DNA of 64,000 nt, taken from the NCBI GenBank assembly GCA_023150915.1, contig JAKLKA010000001.1:79573-143572 (forward strand), in the 5' to 3' direction. Below are positions 16,275 through 25,621 of the stretch, one piece after another; the first letter of the stretch is position 1, and each line of letters begins with the position of its first letter. This DNA comes from Polyangiaceae bacterium (GTDB taxonomy: Bacteria; Myxococcota_A; Polyangia; Polyangiales; Polyangiaceae). The position numbers and the translations under genes are program-made. The notes below the pieces were generated by a model, which saw only the letters and a list, made by a program, of their open reading frames with translations, ran no database searches and was not told the DNA's origin.

Positions 16275-17009
16275 TCAGTCGTCGGACTTCGGCGGCGCTT
16301 CGCTCTTCTTCGGGTTCTTGGCGATGCGCAGGTACGTCTGCGCGCTCTTGTTCTCGGGGTCTTGTGCCACCACCGTTTCGAATTCGGTGACCGCCGCGTC
16401 GTTCTCGCCGGCCGAGAGCATCATCACCCCCAAGAGCAGGCGAGCCTGGACGTACTTCGGGTTTGCCGCCTTGGCTGCCTGGAACTTCTCACGGGCGCGT
16501 GCCGTGTCGCCGCTGTCGCGATAGAGCACGCCCAGACGGGTCAAGAGGTCGGCGAAGGTCGGACACAGCACCGTCGCCTTCTCGAGCTCACGAATGGCGT
16601 CGACGCTCATTCCCACGTCTTGATACGCCTGCGACAGCTCGGCGTGCATGTTGGCGATCTTGCCCTTCGCGAACGGATCGAGCTCGCGCCCCTTCTCGGT
16701 GCCCCGGCTCCGCATCTGCGAATACAAGCGGCGGGCCTCGTCATACTTCCCCAGGTCGTTGTAGGTGACCATCAGGTTGAGCTGGGCTTCGGTGTAGTTC
16801 GGGTTGATCTCGACGGCGCGCTCGAAGTGGCGCTCGGCTTCCGCGAAATCTCCCCGGCTGTGCACGATCACGCCGAGCATGTGATGGACGTCCGCGAACT
16901 GGTCGGCCTTGTCGGCCACCTGGCGGAGCAGGTACTCGGCCCTGTCGTACTCACGCTTCTGATAGTGCTCGCGGCCGAGCAGCAAGAGCTGCTTCAGGTG
17001 GTCATCCAT
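16275..17009 (-). CDS. Cytoplasmic TPR-repeat protein
   Basis: A 244-residue protein with no signal peptide. It is built largely from tetratricopeptide repeats, about five or six by eye. Clear units include HYQKREYDRAEYLLRQVADK, VIVHSRGDFAEAERHFERAV, VTYNDLGKYDEARRLYSQM and GVLYRDSGDTARAREKFQAA. The C-terminus is charged and Pro-rich. TPR arrays act as protein-protein scaffolds and no enzyme motif is present. It is separated by 24 bases from the DUF2062-methyltransferase gene downstream and probably shares its transcript. It diverges from the M23 peptidase gene across about 105 bases that should hold both promoters. Confidence 0.85.
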   Translation of the reverse strand: MDDHLKQLLLLGREHYQKREYDRAEYLLRQVADKADQFADVHHMLGVIVHSRGDFAEAERHFERAVEINPNYTEAQLNLMVTYNDLGKYDEARRLYSQMRSRGTEKGRELDPFAKGKIANMHAELSQAYQDVGMSVDAIRELEKATVLCPTFADLLTRLGVLYRDSGDTARAREKFQAAKAANPKYVQARLLLGVMMLSAGENDAAVTEFETVVAQDPENKSAQTYLRIAKNPKKSEAPPKSDD

Positions 17010-17114
17010 ATTCGTCCAGCGACCCCAGGGATTGATGGGGCCTCTCGCCCTACTCCTCTAACACTCCTCTCGGTCGGCTTGCTCCGTCAACGCGCCGCTG
17101 CTAGGCCCTCGGTC

Positions 17115-19112
17115 GTGGCGGCTTCAGGGACGCGCCATGTCGGCCGGGTCACCGACCCCCTCGCGCGCGACGATGGCGAGACGGAGCCCGAGCTGGAGCT
17201 CGAGGCAGATGTTTCCTCAGGCGAACGTGCGCCCGCCCAGGCTCCGGCGCCCGAGCTGACGACTGAAAGCCACGGAATCCAAGAGGAAATTCCGGCCGAG
17301 GCGGACCCCCCAGAGGGCCCGGAGGCGGCCGTGGACGGGGTTCACCCGGTACGCGCCCGGCTGCTCGCCCGCGCAGCGGGGGCCCGGGGCCGCGCGCCTC
17401 GAGTCGAGGCCGAGGAGCTGCCGAGCCGCGGCCGCCTCGAGGACGTCGGCCACCGGTCCAGGGACTCCCTGGGCGACCTGGACGCCCTGGGCAGCCCGCT
17501 GGGCGGGCCGCCCTCGGCCCCGGTGCTCGGCGGGTCGCTGCCGCCGCGCGTGCGCGCCCCCCTCTCGCCCAACATGATCGCCCTGTTCGGCACCCTCATT
17601 GGCCTGGCGACGGTGGCGTCAATCATCGCCCTGGCGATGCGCATCGGCCCGACCGCGATCCAGGGCGCGAGCTCCGCGCCCGCGGTGGTGCCCTCGGCTG
17701 ACGCTCCGGCGCCCGCCCCCACTGCGGTTGCCAAGAAGCAGCGGGCCAAGCTCCCCGGCCCGTGGCGCATCGCCGACGCGCGCGCCGAGGCGGGTGTGCG
17801 CGTGGTCGAAGGCAAGGTCGGGACCAGTTCGTTCTTGAAGGCCGTCGAAGAAGCCGGCGTCGACAAGAAGGAAGCCTATAGAGTCTTCAACACGCTCAAA
17901 GAGCTGAAGAACCTCGACAAGTGCGACAAGAGCGACACGTTCTTCGCGCTCGTCGACCGAGCCAGCGCGCGGGTCAAGGCGTTCGAGTACGTGGTCACCA
18001 AAGAAGAGGTGTACCAGTCGAAAGAGGGCCCGAACGGCGAGCTCTCCACCGCGCGGCTCGACTTCAAGATCGAGCGTGCCCGCGTCTCGGGGGCGTTCAC
18101 GGTCGAGGGCGATGTCGACAGCTCGGCCGAGAAGGGCGGGCTCGAGCGAGGCCTCAGCGCGGTCTTGGCCAAGGCGCTCGATGGCCACATGAGCGTCGAC
18201 CAGCTCGAGCGCGGCGACGTGGTCCGCGTGGTGGCGCAAGAGGTCACCGTGCTGGGCGAGTTCTCGCGCTATGCCGGTATCGAGGCGGTCGAGATCCGCA
18301 AGGGCGACGGCAAAGAAAAGCCTTTCCGCCTGTACTTTCACCGCGGCCAGAGCGAACGCGGCTATTACGACGACAAGGGGCGCGCGCCCTACGAGGGCGG
18401 TTGGCGCAAGCCCGTGAAAGACGCCCCCATCACCTCGCACTTCAACCCGAAGCGCATGCATCCCGTGCTGAAGAAGGTGATGCCCCACACCGGCACCGAC
18501 TTCGGCGCGCCCACCGGGGCGCCCGTGGGCGCCTCGTCGTACGGCACCGTGAGCTTCATCGGGCCCGCCGGTCCGAGCGGCAACCTGGTCAAGGTCGAGC
18601 ACCCCGGTGGGGTCGAGACCGGTTACGCGCACTTGTCTCGCTTCGCCGAGGGCCTCAAGGTCGGCGACAAGGTGAAGCGTCTGCAACTGGTCGGCTACGT
18701 GGGGTCCACCGGTCGGTCCACCGGGCCGCACCTGCACTTCACTGCCAAGCGGAACGGCGAGTTCTTCGACGCCGAAACGCTGAACCTGGACGGCATGCGG
18801 GTGATCGGCAAAGACGAGCGCGAAGCGTTCGCCAAGGTCAGACAGCAATACGACGAGCTTCTCGACGCCATCGCGCTGCCGCTGCCGCTGCCCGAGAAGC
18901 CCGCGGCCAGCGCCGCCCCAAGCGCCGACCCCGCCAAGCAAGACGACGACTTTGCCACTGGGGGGCCCGAGCCTGCGCCCACCGGTTCGGCCGCACCCGC
19001 CGCCCCGACGGGCGAGAAGGCCACCCCGAAGTCCGGGAACCCCGTCTATCTGACAGACAAGGATCTGCTCAAGAGCCAGGGCGCCAACGACGACGGCGAA
19101 GTCGCGGAGTGA
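17115..19112 (+). CDS. Membrane-anchored M23 (LytM-type) peptidase
   Basis: The frame is open far upstream, but the preceding stretch is antisense to the TPR gene. I place the start at GTG 17115 (665 residues), with TTG 17079 as an alternative. The N-terminal 150 residues are acidic and Pro-rich and should be cytoplasmic. A membrane helix lies near 153-177 (MIALFGTLIGLATVASIIAL). After a periplasmic domain comes the M23 domain: HTGTDFGAP with His458 and Asp462 as zinc ligands, then TGPHLHF with His539 and His541. All ligands are present, so endopeptidase activity on peptidoglycan cross-links is likely. The C-terminus is a low-complexity Ala/Pro tail. It probably acts in wall remodelling from the inner membrane. 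Confidence 0.9.
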   Translation: MAASGTRHVGRVTDPLARDDGETEPELELEADVSSGERAPAQAPAPELTTESHGIQEEIPAEADPPEGPEAAVDGVHPVRARLLARAAGARGRAPRVEAEELPSRGRLEDVGHRSRDSLGDLDALGSPLGGPPSAPVLGGSLPPRVRAPLSPNMIALFGTLIGLATVASIIALAMRIGPTAIQGASSAPAVVPSADAPAPAPTAVAKKQRAKLPGPWRIADARAEAGVRVVEGKVGTSSFLKAVEEAGVDKKEAYRVFNTLKELKNLDKCDKSDTFFALVDRASARVKAFEYVVTKEEVYQSKEGPNGELSTARLDFKIERARVSGAFTVEGDVDSSAEKGGLERGLSAVLAKALDGHMSVDQLERGDVVRVVAQEVTVLGEFSRYAGIEAVEIRKGDGKEKPFRLYFHRGQSERGYYDDKGRAPYEGGWRKPVKDAPITSHFNPKRMHPVLKKVMPHTGTDFGAPTGAPVGASSYGTVSFIGPAGPSGNLVKVEHPGGVETGYAHLSRFAEGLKVGDKVKRLQLVGYVGSTGRSTGPHLHFTAKRNGEFFDAETLNLDGMRVIGKDEREAFAKVRQQYDELLDAIALPLPLPEKPAASAAPSADPAKQDDDFATGGPEPAPTGSAAPAAPTGEKATPKSGNPVYLTDKDLLKSQGANDDGEVAE

Positions 19113-19124
19113 GCTCGGGGGGCG

Positions 19125-20228
19125 TCACGCCGTGTCCGGGTGCACCACGCACCCGCCGGTGACCTCGCCCGACCATTTGGCGAGCATGGCCTGGCGGATC
19201 GCGCCGAGCGGGAAGCGGTGCGAGACGTGGGGCCGGATCTTCCCTTGCTCGGCCCACTCCAGGATCTGCTTCAATCGCGGCGCGCGAATCGCCGGATCGC
19301 GCAGGGTGGCGATCACGGTCGGGCAACCGAGGACGTCCAGACTCTTCATGATGATCAGGTTGGTCGGTAGCTGGTTCACGTTCGGTGCGCCACGACCCCC
19401 CTTGCCCCTGGCGACCAAGGGCGTGGACGCCCAGCCCACGATCAAGAAGCGTGCGCCGAATGCGGTGGCGCGCAGGGCTTCTACCGACGTCGCGCCGCCG
19501 ACCCCGTCGTAGACCACGTCCACGCCGCGCCCACCGGTCAGCGCTTTCACCGGATCCTTGAGCTCGCCCTGGGTCACGATCACGTGATCGGCACCGTGGG
19601 CGCGCACCAGATCAAGCTTGGCTTCCGAACGCCCGGTGGCGATGACCGTCGCGCCCACCAGCTTGGCTATCTGCACCGCAGCCAGACCAGTGGCCCCCGA
19701 CGCGCCCAGGATCAGCACCGTCTCGCCGGCCTTCAGCTGGCCGCGGGCGATCAGGCAGTGGTACGCCGTCTCGTAGTTGCCGAGCAGATTGCAGCCCTCG
19801 TCGAACGACCACTGCGCCGGCAACGGCAAGAGTGCTTCTGCTGGCGCCACCGCCCAGCGGGCCCACCCGCCCCAGCGCCGATGCTCGCCCAGCGATCGCG
19901 GCCCCGTCAGGGCACCATCGGCAATCACTCGGTCGCCCAGCTGCAGCCGCTCACCGGTTGCGCTGCCCTTCCAGCGCACGACGCCGGCGTACTCCAGACC
20001 CGGCGTATAGGGTGGGTCGGGCACGTGCTGGTACTGCCCGCTGCTCATGATCAAGTCGACCCAGCCCACCGACGCGCTCTTCACCTCGACGATCACGTCC
20101 CCGGGGGCGAGCGTCGCGGGATCGGGCGGCGGCTGCTCCACCACGCTCACGAAGTGCTCGATGGCATCCAGGGGCGTCTCGCCGAGCTCCGAGACGACGA
20201 CGCGCTGTCCGGTTTCGAGGGGGGTCAT
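19125..20228 (-). CDS. Zinc-independent MDR alcohol dehydrogenase / quinone oxidoreductase
   Basis: A 367-residue cytoplasmic oxidoreductase of the medium-chain family. The N-terminal GroES-like fold has LAPGDVIVEVKSASVGWVDL and YTPGLEYAGVV. The NADPH-binding Rossmann fold has ETVLILGASGATGLAAVQIA and GATVIATGRSEAKLDLVRAH. The GHE catalytic zinc motif and the structural-zinc Cys cluster are missing, which places it with zinc-independent quinone or enoyl reductases. The substrate cannot be told from sequence. It converges with the M23 gene (12-base gap). A 40-residue lipoprotein gene lies 19 bases upstream on the same strand and may share its promoter. Confidence 0.88.
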   Translation of the reverse strand: MTPLETGQRVVVSELGETPLDAIEHFVSVVEQPPPDPATLAPGDVIVEVKSASVGWVDLIMSSGQYQHVPDPPYTPGLEYAGVVRWKGSATGERLQLGDRVIADGALTGPRSLGEHRRWGGWARWAVAPAEALLPLPAQWSFDEGCNLLGNYETAYHCLIARGQLKAGETVLILGASGATGLAAVQIAKLVGATVIATGRSEAKLDLVRAHGADHVIVTQGELKDPVKALTGGRGVDVVYDGVGGATSVEALRATAFGARFLIVGWASTPLVARGKGGRGAPNVNQLPTNLIIMKSLDVLGCPTVIATLRDPAIRAPRLKQILEWAEQGKIRPHVSHRFPLGAIRQAMLAKWSGEVTGGCVVHPDTA

Positions 20229-20247
20229 CGGGTGCTGCGTCCGCCGG

Positions 20248-20370
20248 CTAGGAGCCGCCGCCGCCTCCCGTCGCGGACCCGCCGCTCGCCGGACTTCCGC
20301 CGCCGGAGTCCGAGCCGCAGGAAGAGAGCACGCTGATCAAGCCGAGCGCTGCGAAGGCAAGGGGGCGCAT
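20248..20370 (-). CDS. 40-residue mini-lipoprotein
   Basis: A very short gene from ATG 20370 to TAG 20250-20248. The product begins MRPLAFAALGLISVLSSCGS, a clean lipoprotein signal with a Cys at residue 18. About 20 Gly/Ser-rich residues follow, the same kind of linker seen after the Cys in the larger lipoproteins at 22101-24325 and 61090-61986. It may be a genuine tiny lipoprotein, or the surviving N-terminus of a larger one that lost its functional domain. The stop comes 19 bases before the oxidoreductase start, so it could lead that operon. Confidence 0.5.
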   Translation of the reverse strand: MRPLAFAALGLISVLSSCGSDSGGGSPASGGSATGGGGGS

Positions 20371-20462
20371 CCGCTGGAAGATACCCTGCCTCGTCGATCA
20401 CCGGCACGCTTTGCGAGGTCCGCTCTGGTCACCCCGCTCGGCCCGCGTAACATCCCGGCGTC

Positions 20463-22097
20463 ATGACCGAACGCGTGGTTCTGGGGGTGGACGTGGGGAC
20501 GGGCAGCGTGAGAGCCGGGCTGTTCGACGGCTCGGGGGCCCGGCTCGGCGTGGGCGTCGAGCCCATCCAGATCTTCCGTCCCGAAGAGGACTTCGTCGAG
20601 CAGTCGTCCGACGACATCTGGCGCGCGGTGCGCGTGGCGGTGCAGCGTGCCCTGCACGAGGCCCGGCTTGCGCCCGCGCGGGTGGCGGGGATCGGCTTTG
20701 ACGCCACGTGCTCGCTGGTGGCGCTCGACGCGCAGGGCCAGCCGGTGAGCGTGAGCCCGACCGGGAAGGACACCCAGAACGTCATCGTGTGGATGGACCA
20801 CCGCGCCACCGAGCAGGCCGCGCGCATCAACGCCCTCGGACACGAGGTGCTGCGCTACGTGGGCGGGGTGATCTCGCCCGAAATGCAGACGCCCAAGCTG
20901 TTGTGGCTCTGCGAGCGCCACGCATCGGCCTGGCAGCGGGCGAGGTGGTTCTTCGATCTGCCCGACTTCCTGGTGTGGCGAGCGACGGGTGAGGACGTGC
21001 GCTCGCTCTGCACCACGGTCTGCAAGTGGACGTACCTGGGCCACGAAGGCGGCTTCCGCGAGGACTATTTCCGCCAGATCGGTCTCGGCGCGCTGGCCGA
21101 CGAGGGCTGGTCGCGCATCGGAACCCGGGTGCGGCCGATGGGCGAGCGCGCCGGCGGGCTGAGCGCCGCGGCGGCCGAAGAGCTCGGGCTCACTCCGGGC
21201 ACCCCGGTCGGCGTGTCGATCATCGACGCCCACGCCGGCGGTCTCGCGCTGCTCGGCATCCCGCTCGACGGGCTGGCGCCGGACGCCGAAGCGCTCGAGC
21301 GGCGCGTCGCGCTGATCGGCGGCACGTCGAGCTGTCACATGGCGGTGAGCCGCGAGCCGAAGTTCGTCCCGGGGATCTGGGGTCCCTACTACTCGGCGAT
21401 GATCCCGGGGCTGTGGCTGACCGAGGGCGGGCAGAGCGCGACCGGCGCGCTGATCGATCACGTGGTGCACAGCCATGCGCGCGGCGCCGAGCTCACCGCC
21501 GAGGCGGGCCGGAAGAAGACCAGCGTCTACGCGCTGCTCAACGCACGCCTCGAGGCGCTGGCGGCGGGCCGCGCGTTCCCCGCCGAGCTCACGCGGGAGC
21601 TGCACGTGCTGCCCGATCACCACGGCAACCGCTCGCCCCGGGCCGACCCCACGCTGCGGGGCATGGTCAGCGGGCTCAAGCTGACCGACAGCTTGGATTC
21701 ACTGGCGCTGCTCTACCTGGCAACGATTCAGGCCATCGCCCACGGCACGCGGCACATCCTGGACACGATGAACGCCCACGGCTTCCGCATCGACACCCTG
21801 ATCGCCTGCGGCGGCGACAGCAAGAACCCGGTGTTCTTGCGAGAGCACGCCGACGTGACCGGCTGTCGCATCGCGCTGCCCCAAGAGCCCGAGGCCGTGC
21901 TCCTGGGGTCGGCCATTCTGGGCGCGGTGGCGGCGGGCGACTTCTCGAGCGTGCTCGATGCGATGGCAGCCATGAGCCGCGCTGGTAGCGTGCTCGCGCC
22001 CGCCGACGGCGCCGTCGCGGCGTTTCACCAGCAGAAGCACGCGGTGTTTCAACGCATGCATGCCGATCAGCTCGCCTACCGCGAGCTGATGCGCTGA
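20463..22097 (+). CDS. FGGY-family pentulose kinase (ribulokinase type)
   Basis: A 544-residue sugar kinase that phosphorylates a ketopentose with ATP in the cytoplasm. The N-terminal phosphate-1 motif is [29 protein letters not shown] and [18 protein letters not shown] mark the subgroup related to D-ribulokinases rather than bacterial AraB or xylulokinase. The C-terminal lobe has [20 protein letters not shown] and [20 protein letters not shown], the nucleotide-binding elements. Length and motif order fit the family. The exact substrate (D-ribulose, L-ribulose or ribitol) is not settled. A ribose-type ABC importer lies about 6 kb away (28153-31585), but the genes are not adjacent. It converges with the GH-A lipoprotein gene with a 3-base gap. 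Confidence 0.88.
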   Translation: MTERVVLGVDVGTGSVRAGLFDGSGARLGVGVEPIQIFRPEEDFVEQSSDDIWRAVRVAVQRALHEARLAPARVAGIGFDATCSLVALDAQGQPVSVSPTGKDTQNVIVWMDHRATEQAARINALGHEVLRYVGGVISPEMQTPKLLWLCERHASAWQRARWFFDLPDFLVWRATGEDVRSLCTTVCKWTYLGHEGGFREDYFRQIGLGALADEGWSRIGTRVRPMGERAGGLSAAAAEELGLTPGTPVGVSIIDAHAGGLALLGIPLDGLAPDAEALERRVALIGGTSSCHMAVSREPKFVPGIWGPYYSAMIPGLWLTEGGQSATGALIDHVVHSHARGAELTAEAGRKKTSVYALLNARLEALAAGRAFPAELTRELHVLPDHHGNRSPRADPTLRGMVSGLKLTDSLDSLALLYLATIQAIAHGTRHILDTMNAHGFRIDTLIACGGDSKNPVFLREHADVTGCRIALPQEPEAVLLGSAILGAVAAGDFSSVLDAMAAMSRAGSVLAPADGAVAAFHQQKHAVFQRMHADQLAYRELMR

Positions 22098-22100
22098 GTT

Positions 22101-23303
22101 TCAGAAGCCGCGGGCCTTCGCCTCGGACGCGATGCGTGCCCAAGCTGGTTTCGGCGTGTCGTCGTAGCTGCGGAAGCCCAGCGTGCACAAGAACTGCACG
22201 AACTCGCCGTAGCTGGGATCGCTGGGCTTGACGCCGTAGGCGACGGCTTCGCTCTGACAGTTCTCGAGCTTGCCGTCGTACATGCGCGACAGCACCACGA
22301 AGGGGATGCGAGTCGCGTGGGTGTCCCAGCTCTGGAAGAGCTGCCCCACGAACTGCTCTTGGCCGGCGGGCGAGGCCTTGCTCACGCCGGTGGGGTAGCC
22401 GAATTCCTTCAGCACCACGGGCTTGTCCCCGCACAGTTTCAGCATGCCCGCGATGTCGGCGGCGACGTCGTTCTGTTGCATGCCGCCGAAGTCGTTGCCG
22501 TTCAGGTAGTACGAGACGAAGCACACATCCATGTTGGTGTTCAACGCGGCGATCTTCGACTCGGAGCCCTTCGGGCCGTTGTACGAGACGTTGACCCCCA
22601 CCTGGGTCTTCGGCCGCTTCTTCTGGATCACGCTCTTCGCCGCCTCGATGAAGCCGCGATACGCCTGCCACACGCTCTCGGGCTTGCTCGCCAGGTAGAC
22701 GTTGACCTCGTTGCCCACCAGCAGATACGGCAGGTCGAGGTTCGGATCCGCGGCGTCGAGCACCGCGTTCAGCAGGTTCTCGAAGCGAGCTTTCACGTAG
22801 GTGTCGTCCCAGGCCAGGCCCCCGCCGCTGGGCCCCAGCTCCAGCGCCTGCGTGAGGTCGGTTGGCACGAGGAGCGTCACCGTGTCGATGGTGGGGATGG
22901 TCAGCATCACCTTCACCTTGCGCGACACGTACACGCTGTTCATCGCGCTCACCCACGTGGTCTCGGGCTTGTTGGGCGTGGGCTCGAGCACGGACCACGA
23001 GAGGGTCGGCGGAATGCCCTTCACGCCGATGCTCATCGCCACGTCGAGCTTGGTCGCGTGGTCCGCCGGGCTTGGCGGGTTCACCTCCATCGCCAGCACG
23101 CGGCTGCCCGCCGGGACCACGCCTGCGTCGCCGGAGCCGCCGCCCGAACCCGCGCTGCCCCCCGAGCCGGCGCTGCCCCCGCTGCCCGCGCCCGCGCCGC
23201 TTCCACCGGTGCCGCCTGCCCCGCCGCTCGCCGCCTTGGCGCGTTCGTCGTCCGAGCCGCAGGCGGCAGTCAGCAGCACCCACAGGATCGCCGCACGCTT
23301 CAT
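22101..23303 (-). CDS. Secreted lipoprotein with a clan GH-A glycosidase-like domain
   Basis: I use the ATG at 23303 (400 residues). The open frame continues upstream only as antisense-frame readthrough. The lipoprotein signal MKRAAILWVLLTAACGSDD is followed by a Gly/Ser/Ala linker of about 40 residues. The rest looks like a TIM barrel: LLVGNEVNVYL holds Glu199 in the Asn-Glu arrangement of the acid/base residue, and VVLKEFGYPTG holds Glu300 in the position of a nucleophile, both features of clan GH-A. It may cleave a beta-linked polysaccharide such as a galactan or glucan; GH53-like enzymes are one possibility. The ATG overlaps the stop of the upstream secreted protein as ATGA, so the pair is translationally coupled. 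Confidence 0.75.
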   Translation of the reverse strand: MKRAAILWVLLTAACGSDDERAKAASGGAGGTGGSGAGAGSGGSAGSGGSAGSGGGSGDAGVVPAGSRVLAMEVNPPSPADHATKLDVAMSIGVKGIPPTLSWSVLEPTPNKPETTWVSAMNSVYVSRKVKVMLTIPTIDTVTLLVPTDLTQALELGPSGGGLAWDDTYVKARFENLLNAVLDAADPNLDLPYLLVGNEVNVYLASKPESVWQAYRGFIEAAKSVIQKKRPKTQVGVNVSYNGPKGSESKIAALNTNMDVCFVSYYLNGNDFGGMQQNDVAADIAGMLKLCGDKPVVLKEFGYPTGVSKASPAGQEQFVGQLFQSWDTHATRIPFVVLSRMYDGKLENCQSEAVAYGVKPSDPSYGEFVQFLCTLGFRSYDDTPKPAWARIASEAKARGF

Positions 23304-24325
23304 GGCTTCACGATGTTGCCAGCCTGCACCACCTCGAACGCGTCGCCGGGCACCTGCTTCAGCTGTCCGAGCTGATCGTCGTCGAAGCTCGCGTGGGAGG
23401 CGCCCGAGATGAACCAGTTGGAGCCGTTGTCGGCGACGATCATGCCGTACTTCTTCAGCGCGGTGAGCACCACCAGCGCCGGCCCCGTGTAGGGTGAGAG
23501 ATCGAAGCTGGCCTTCAGGCGCAAGCGCAGGCCCATGGGCGGCGCGGCCGAGTCGGTGACGCTGCTGGCCCAGTGCGTGGCCGGGTGGATGTACGCCTTC
23601 TGTGAGGTCTTCACCGTGAAGCGCAGCGCGTGCTCGATCTTCCCGGCGGTGACTGCCTCGTCGTAACGCACGAGCCCCGGGAAGATGGGCAGCCCGGCGG
23701 CGTCGGCGCTGGTCCAGCCTTCGGGGCGGAGCGCGTTCGAGGTCAGATCGAAGACCGCGCCCGAGCCAGCGGTCCAGCCTGGACCGTCGTAGTGCGAGTC
23801 GAACATCTCGTAGAGCTTGCAAGCGTCCTTGTCGAAGGCGATGACGTGGCGATCGCCCGAGGCGCTTGGCCCGCCTTCGATGGGCGCGTCGGGCGGGATC
23901 GGGTAGGGGCCCGGATCGCTCTCGTCGGCGTAGTCGAAGCTGATCGGGACCTTCGCCGTCGACGCGTCGACCACCACGTACGGAATCCCGTACTCCGGGT
24001 TCGAACCGAAATCGGGGTGCAGCTTGGTCCCGCTGCCATTGCCGTTGATGTGAGCGATGTACGCGGCCGAGTTGGGATCGACGGGATCGCCCGAGACGTC
24101 GCGGTTCCATTCGTTGTCCGCCGGGAACACCGGGCAGCCCTGGAATTTCGGCCCCGGGCCGGTGGAGCCGCCCCCGCTGCCGCCGCCACCGCCCCCGCTG
24201 CCGCCCCCGCTGCCGCCACTGCCGCCACTGCCGCCAGTGCCCGCCTTGCTGCTCGAATCGTTGCCGCAGCCGGTGGACAGCGAGATTGCCAGAACGCAGA
24301 CCGTGATCGCCGTGCTCCGCATCAT
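23300..24325 (-). CDS. Secreted lipoprotein with an uncharacterised conserved domain
   Basis: A 341-residue protein. The signal MMRSTAITVCVLAISLSTGC ends at a lipobox-like Cys, followed by a long Gly/Ser linker whose codons give low-complexity DNA around 24150-24240. The mature domain begins FQGCPVFPADNEWNRDVSG and contains YGIPYVVVDAS, DRHVIAFDKDACKLYEMFD, HALRFTVKTSQKAYIHPATH and KYGMIVADNGSNWFISGASH. I recognise this as a domain pattern shared by secreted proteins of soil bacteria, but I cannot name a function; some features suggest a carbohydrate-associated enzyme. It is coupled by ATGA overlap to the GH-A-like lipoprotein, which supports a joint role outside the cell. Confidence 0.7.
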   Translation of the reverse strand: MMRSTAITVCVLAISLSTGCGNDSSSKAGTGGSGGSGGSGGGSGGGGGGSGGGSTGPGPKFQGCPVFPADNEWNRDVSGDPVDPNSAAYIAHINGNGSGTKLHPDFGSNPEYGIPYVVVDASTAKVPISFDYADESDPGPYPIPPDAPIEGGPSASGDRHVIAFDKDACKLYEMFDSHYDGPGWTAGSGAVFDLTSNALRPEGWTSADAAGLPIFPGLVRYDEAVTAGKIEHALRFTVKTSQKAYIHPATHWASSVTDSAAPPMGLRLRLKASFDLSPYTGPALVVLTALKKYGMIVADNGSNWFISGASHASFDDDQLGQLKQVPGDAFEVVQAGNIVKP

Positions 24326-24376
24326 GCGCGCGAGTCTACGGGCGTGCGCGCGCGAGCGCCAGCCAGAGCTCGCCGA

Positions 24377-25621
24377 TCACGGCACCGAGCCTGATTCCTG
24401 GTTCGGCCTGACACCTCGGAAGTCGAGCACGCTGACGCGAAGCGATGGGTTACGGGTGACGATCACTCCGCGCCCCGCAACGAAGAACGCTGCGACTGGC
24501 GCGTCGTATTCGATGGGAACTGCCCCGTCGGTCGACCAGCGCCACACGCCGCGTCGGAAGACCACGGCCGGGTCCTTGCGACGGGCATCGAGCCCAGCGG
24601 CGGTTTCGCCGTCGGGCATTAGCACCCGGCCAGACACGGGATCGACCGCTGGCGCGCCTTTCGATTCGAAGCGGATCGGCAAGGCAGGCCGCAGCGTTGC
24701 GTCGAAGCTCTCGATCTTGCCTTCCCGCAACACCAGCACACCTCCGGGGCCCGGCGCGAGGAGGCCGTCGTCGTAGTGTGGCCCGGGGTGACCGAGCGGA
24801 CCGCTGCGGGCACTGGCAGCCCCGGGCAGCTTCGCCGATGCGATGAGCTGCTTCAGATCACGGCTCATGGCGCGCAGCACGTAGCTTCGTTCGCCGCGCG
24901 AGAGCGACCACACCGTGTCGCGTTCGATCAGCACCTGCGCCATCGGAACCCACTCGTCGGCGAGGGGTTCGTCCACGCGCCGCTGACCCAGCTCCTTGCC
25001 GCTGGGCAGCTCGATCGAACGCAGCTCGCCGCCCTTGCTATCGGCCTCTTGGTTGGCGATGACCGCGAACGCGCCCTCCGCATCGGCCGCTGCTCCCCAG
25101 CCTCGAACGTGGAGCGTTTGCTTCAGGGACAGCGCCGCGTCGAAGACGAAGACCGGCTCGCCGGAATCGCGATCCTTGTCCGGCTCGTTGACGACTGCCA
25201 CGGCGCCGCTGTCGCTGGCGGCCACGCGCACGAAGCTGCCGCTCGTCGGCAGCGGCACGTCGCGTAGCACCTCGAGGGTCTCGAGATCGACTTCGTACAG
25301 CCGAGTGGACTCGCGCGACGATCGCCCTGCGATCAGCGCGCTGCCAAGGGGCAGCGAGGCAGAGGGAGAGCGAAACGGGCTCGCGCTCCACGCGTTCACG
25401 ATCTGGTCGAAGGCCCTGCTCTTCAACGTGGGCTGCTGGCCAGCGGGAGCGAGCACTGGCGCCGAGGTGTCCGTGCGGGGCTCTGGGGCTCTGGCCGTCG
25501 ACGGACTGGGCGCGGATGCCGGTGGACAAGCGCCGTCCGCGCGCGCCACGCTGGGGCCGGACGGGCGGCACGCGATCGCGAGCAAAGCAAGAGATGCCAA
25601 CCACGGCGCATTCGCCTTCAC
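24377..25621 (-). CDS. Lipoprotein with a beta-propeller-like domain
   Basis: A 414-residue protein. MKANAPWLASLALLAIACRP is a lipoprotein signal with Cys at residue 18. A Pro/Ser-rich linker is followed by beta-rich repeats such as STRLYEVDLETLEVLRDVPL, GEPVFVFDAALSLKQTLHV and VLVLREGKIESFDATLRPAL, with the feel of a WD/PQQ-type propeller without clear blade signatures. The start overlaps the stop of the NlpC/P60-like gene as ATGA, so the two are coupled. If that partner is a wall hydrolase acting in the periplasm, this lipoprotein could be its inhibitor or immunity factor. This is inferred from gene order and not from any motif. Confidence 0.7.
   Translation of the reverse strand: MKANAPWLASLALLAIACRPSGPSVARADGACPPASAPSPSTARAPEPRTDTSAPVLAPAGQQPTLKSRAFDQIVNAWSASPFRSPSASLPLGSALIAGRSSRESTRLYEVDLETLEVLRDVPLPTSGSFVRVAASDSGAVAVVNEPDKDRDSGEPVFVFDAALSLKQTLHVRGWGAAADAEGAFAVIANQEADSKGGELRSIELPSGKELGQRRVDEPLADEWVPMAQVLIERDTVWSLSRGERSYVLRAMSRDLKQLIASAKLPGAASARSGPLGHPGPHYDDGLLAPGPGGVLVLREGKIESFDATLRPALPIRFESKGAPAVDPVSGRVLMPDGETAAGLDARRKDPAVVFRRGVWRWSTDGAVPIEYDAPVAAFFVAGRGVIVTRNPSLRVSVLDFRGVRPNQESGSVP

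Noticed and set aside
16362..17114. Upstream extension of the M23 peptidase frame
   Set aside because: It overlaps the TPR gene in antisense and would put 250 unrelated residues before the protein; a GTG at 17115 is more plausible.
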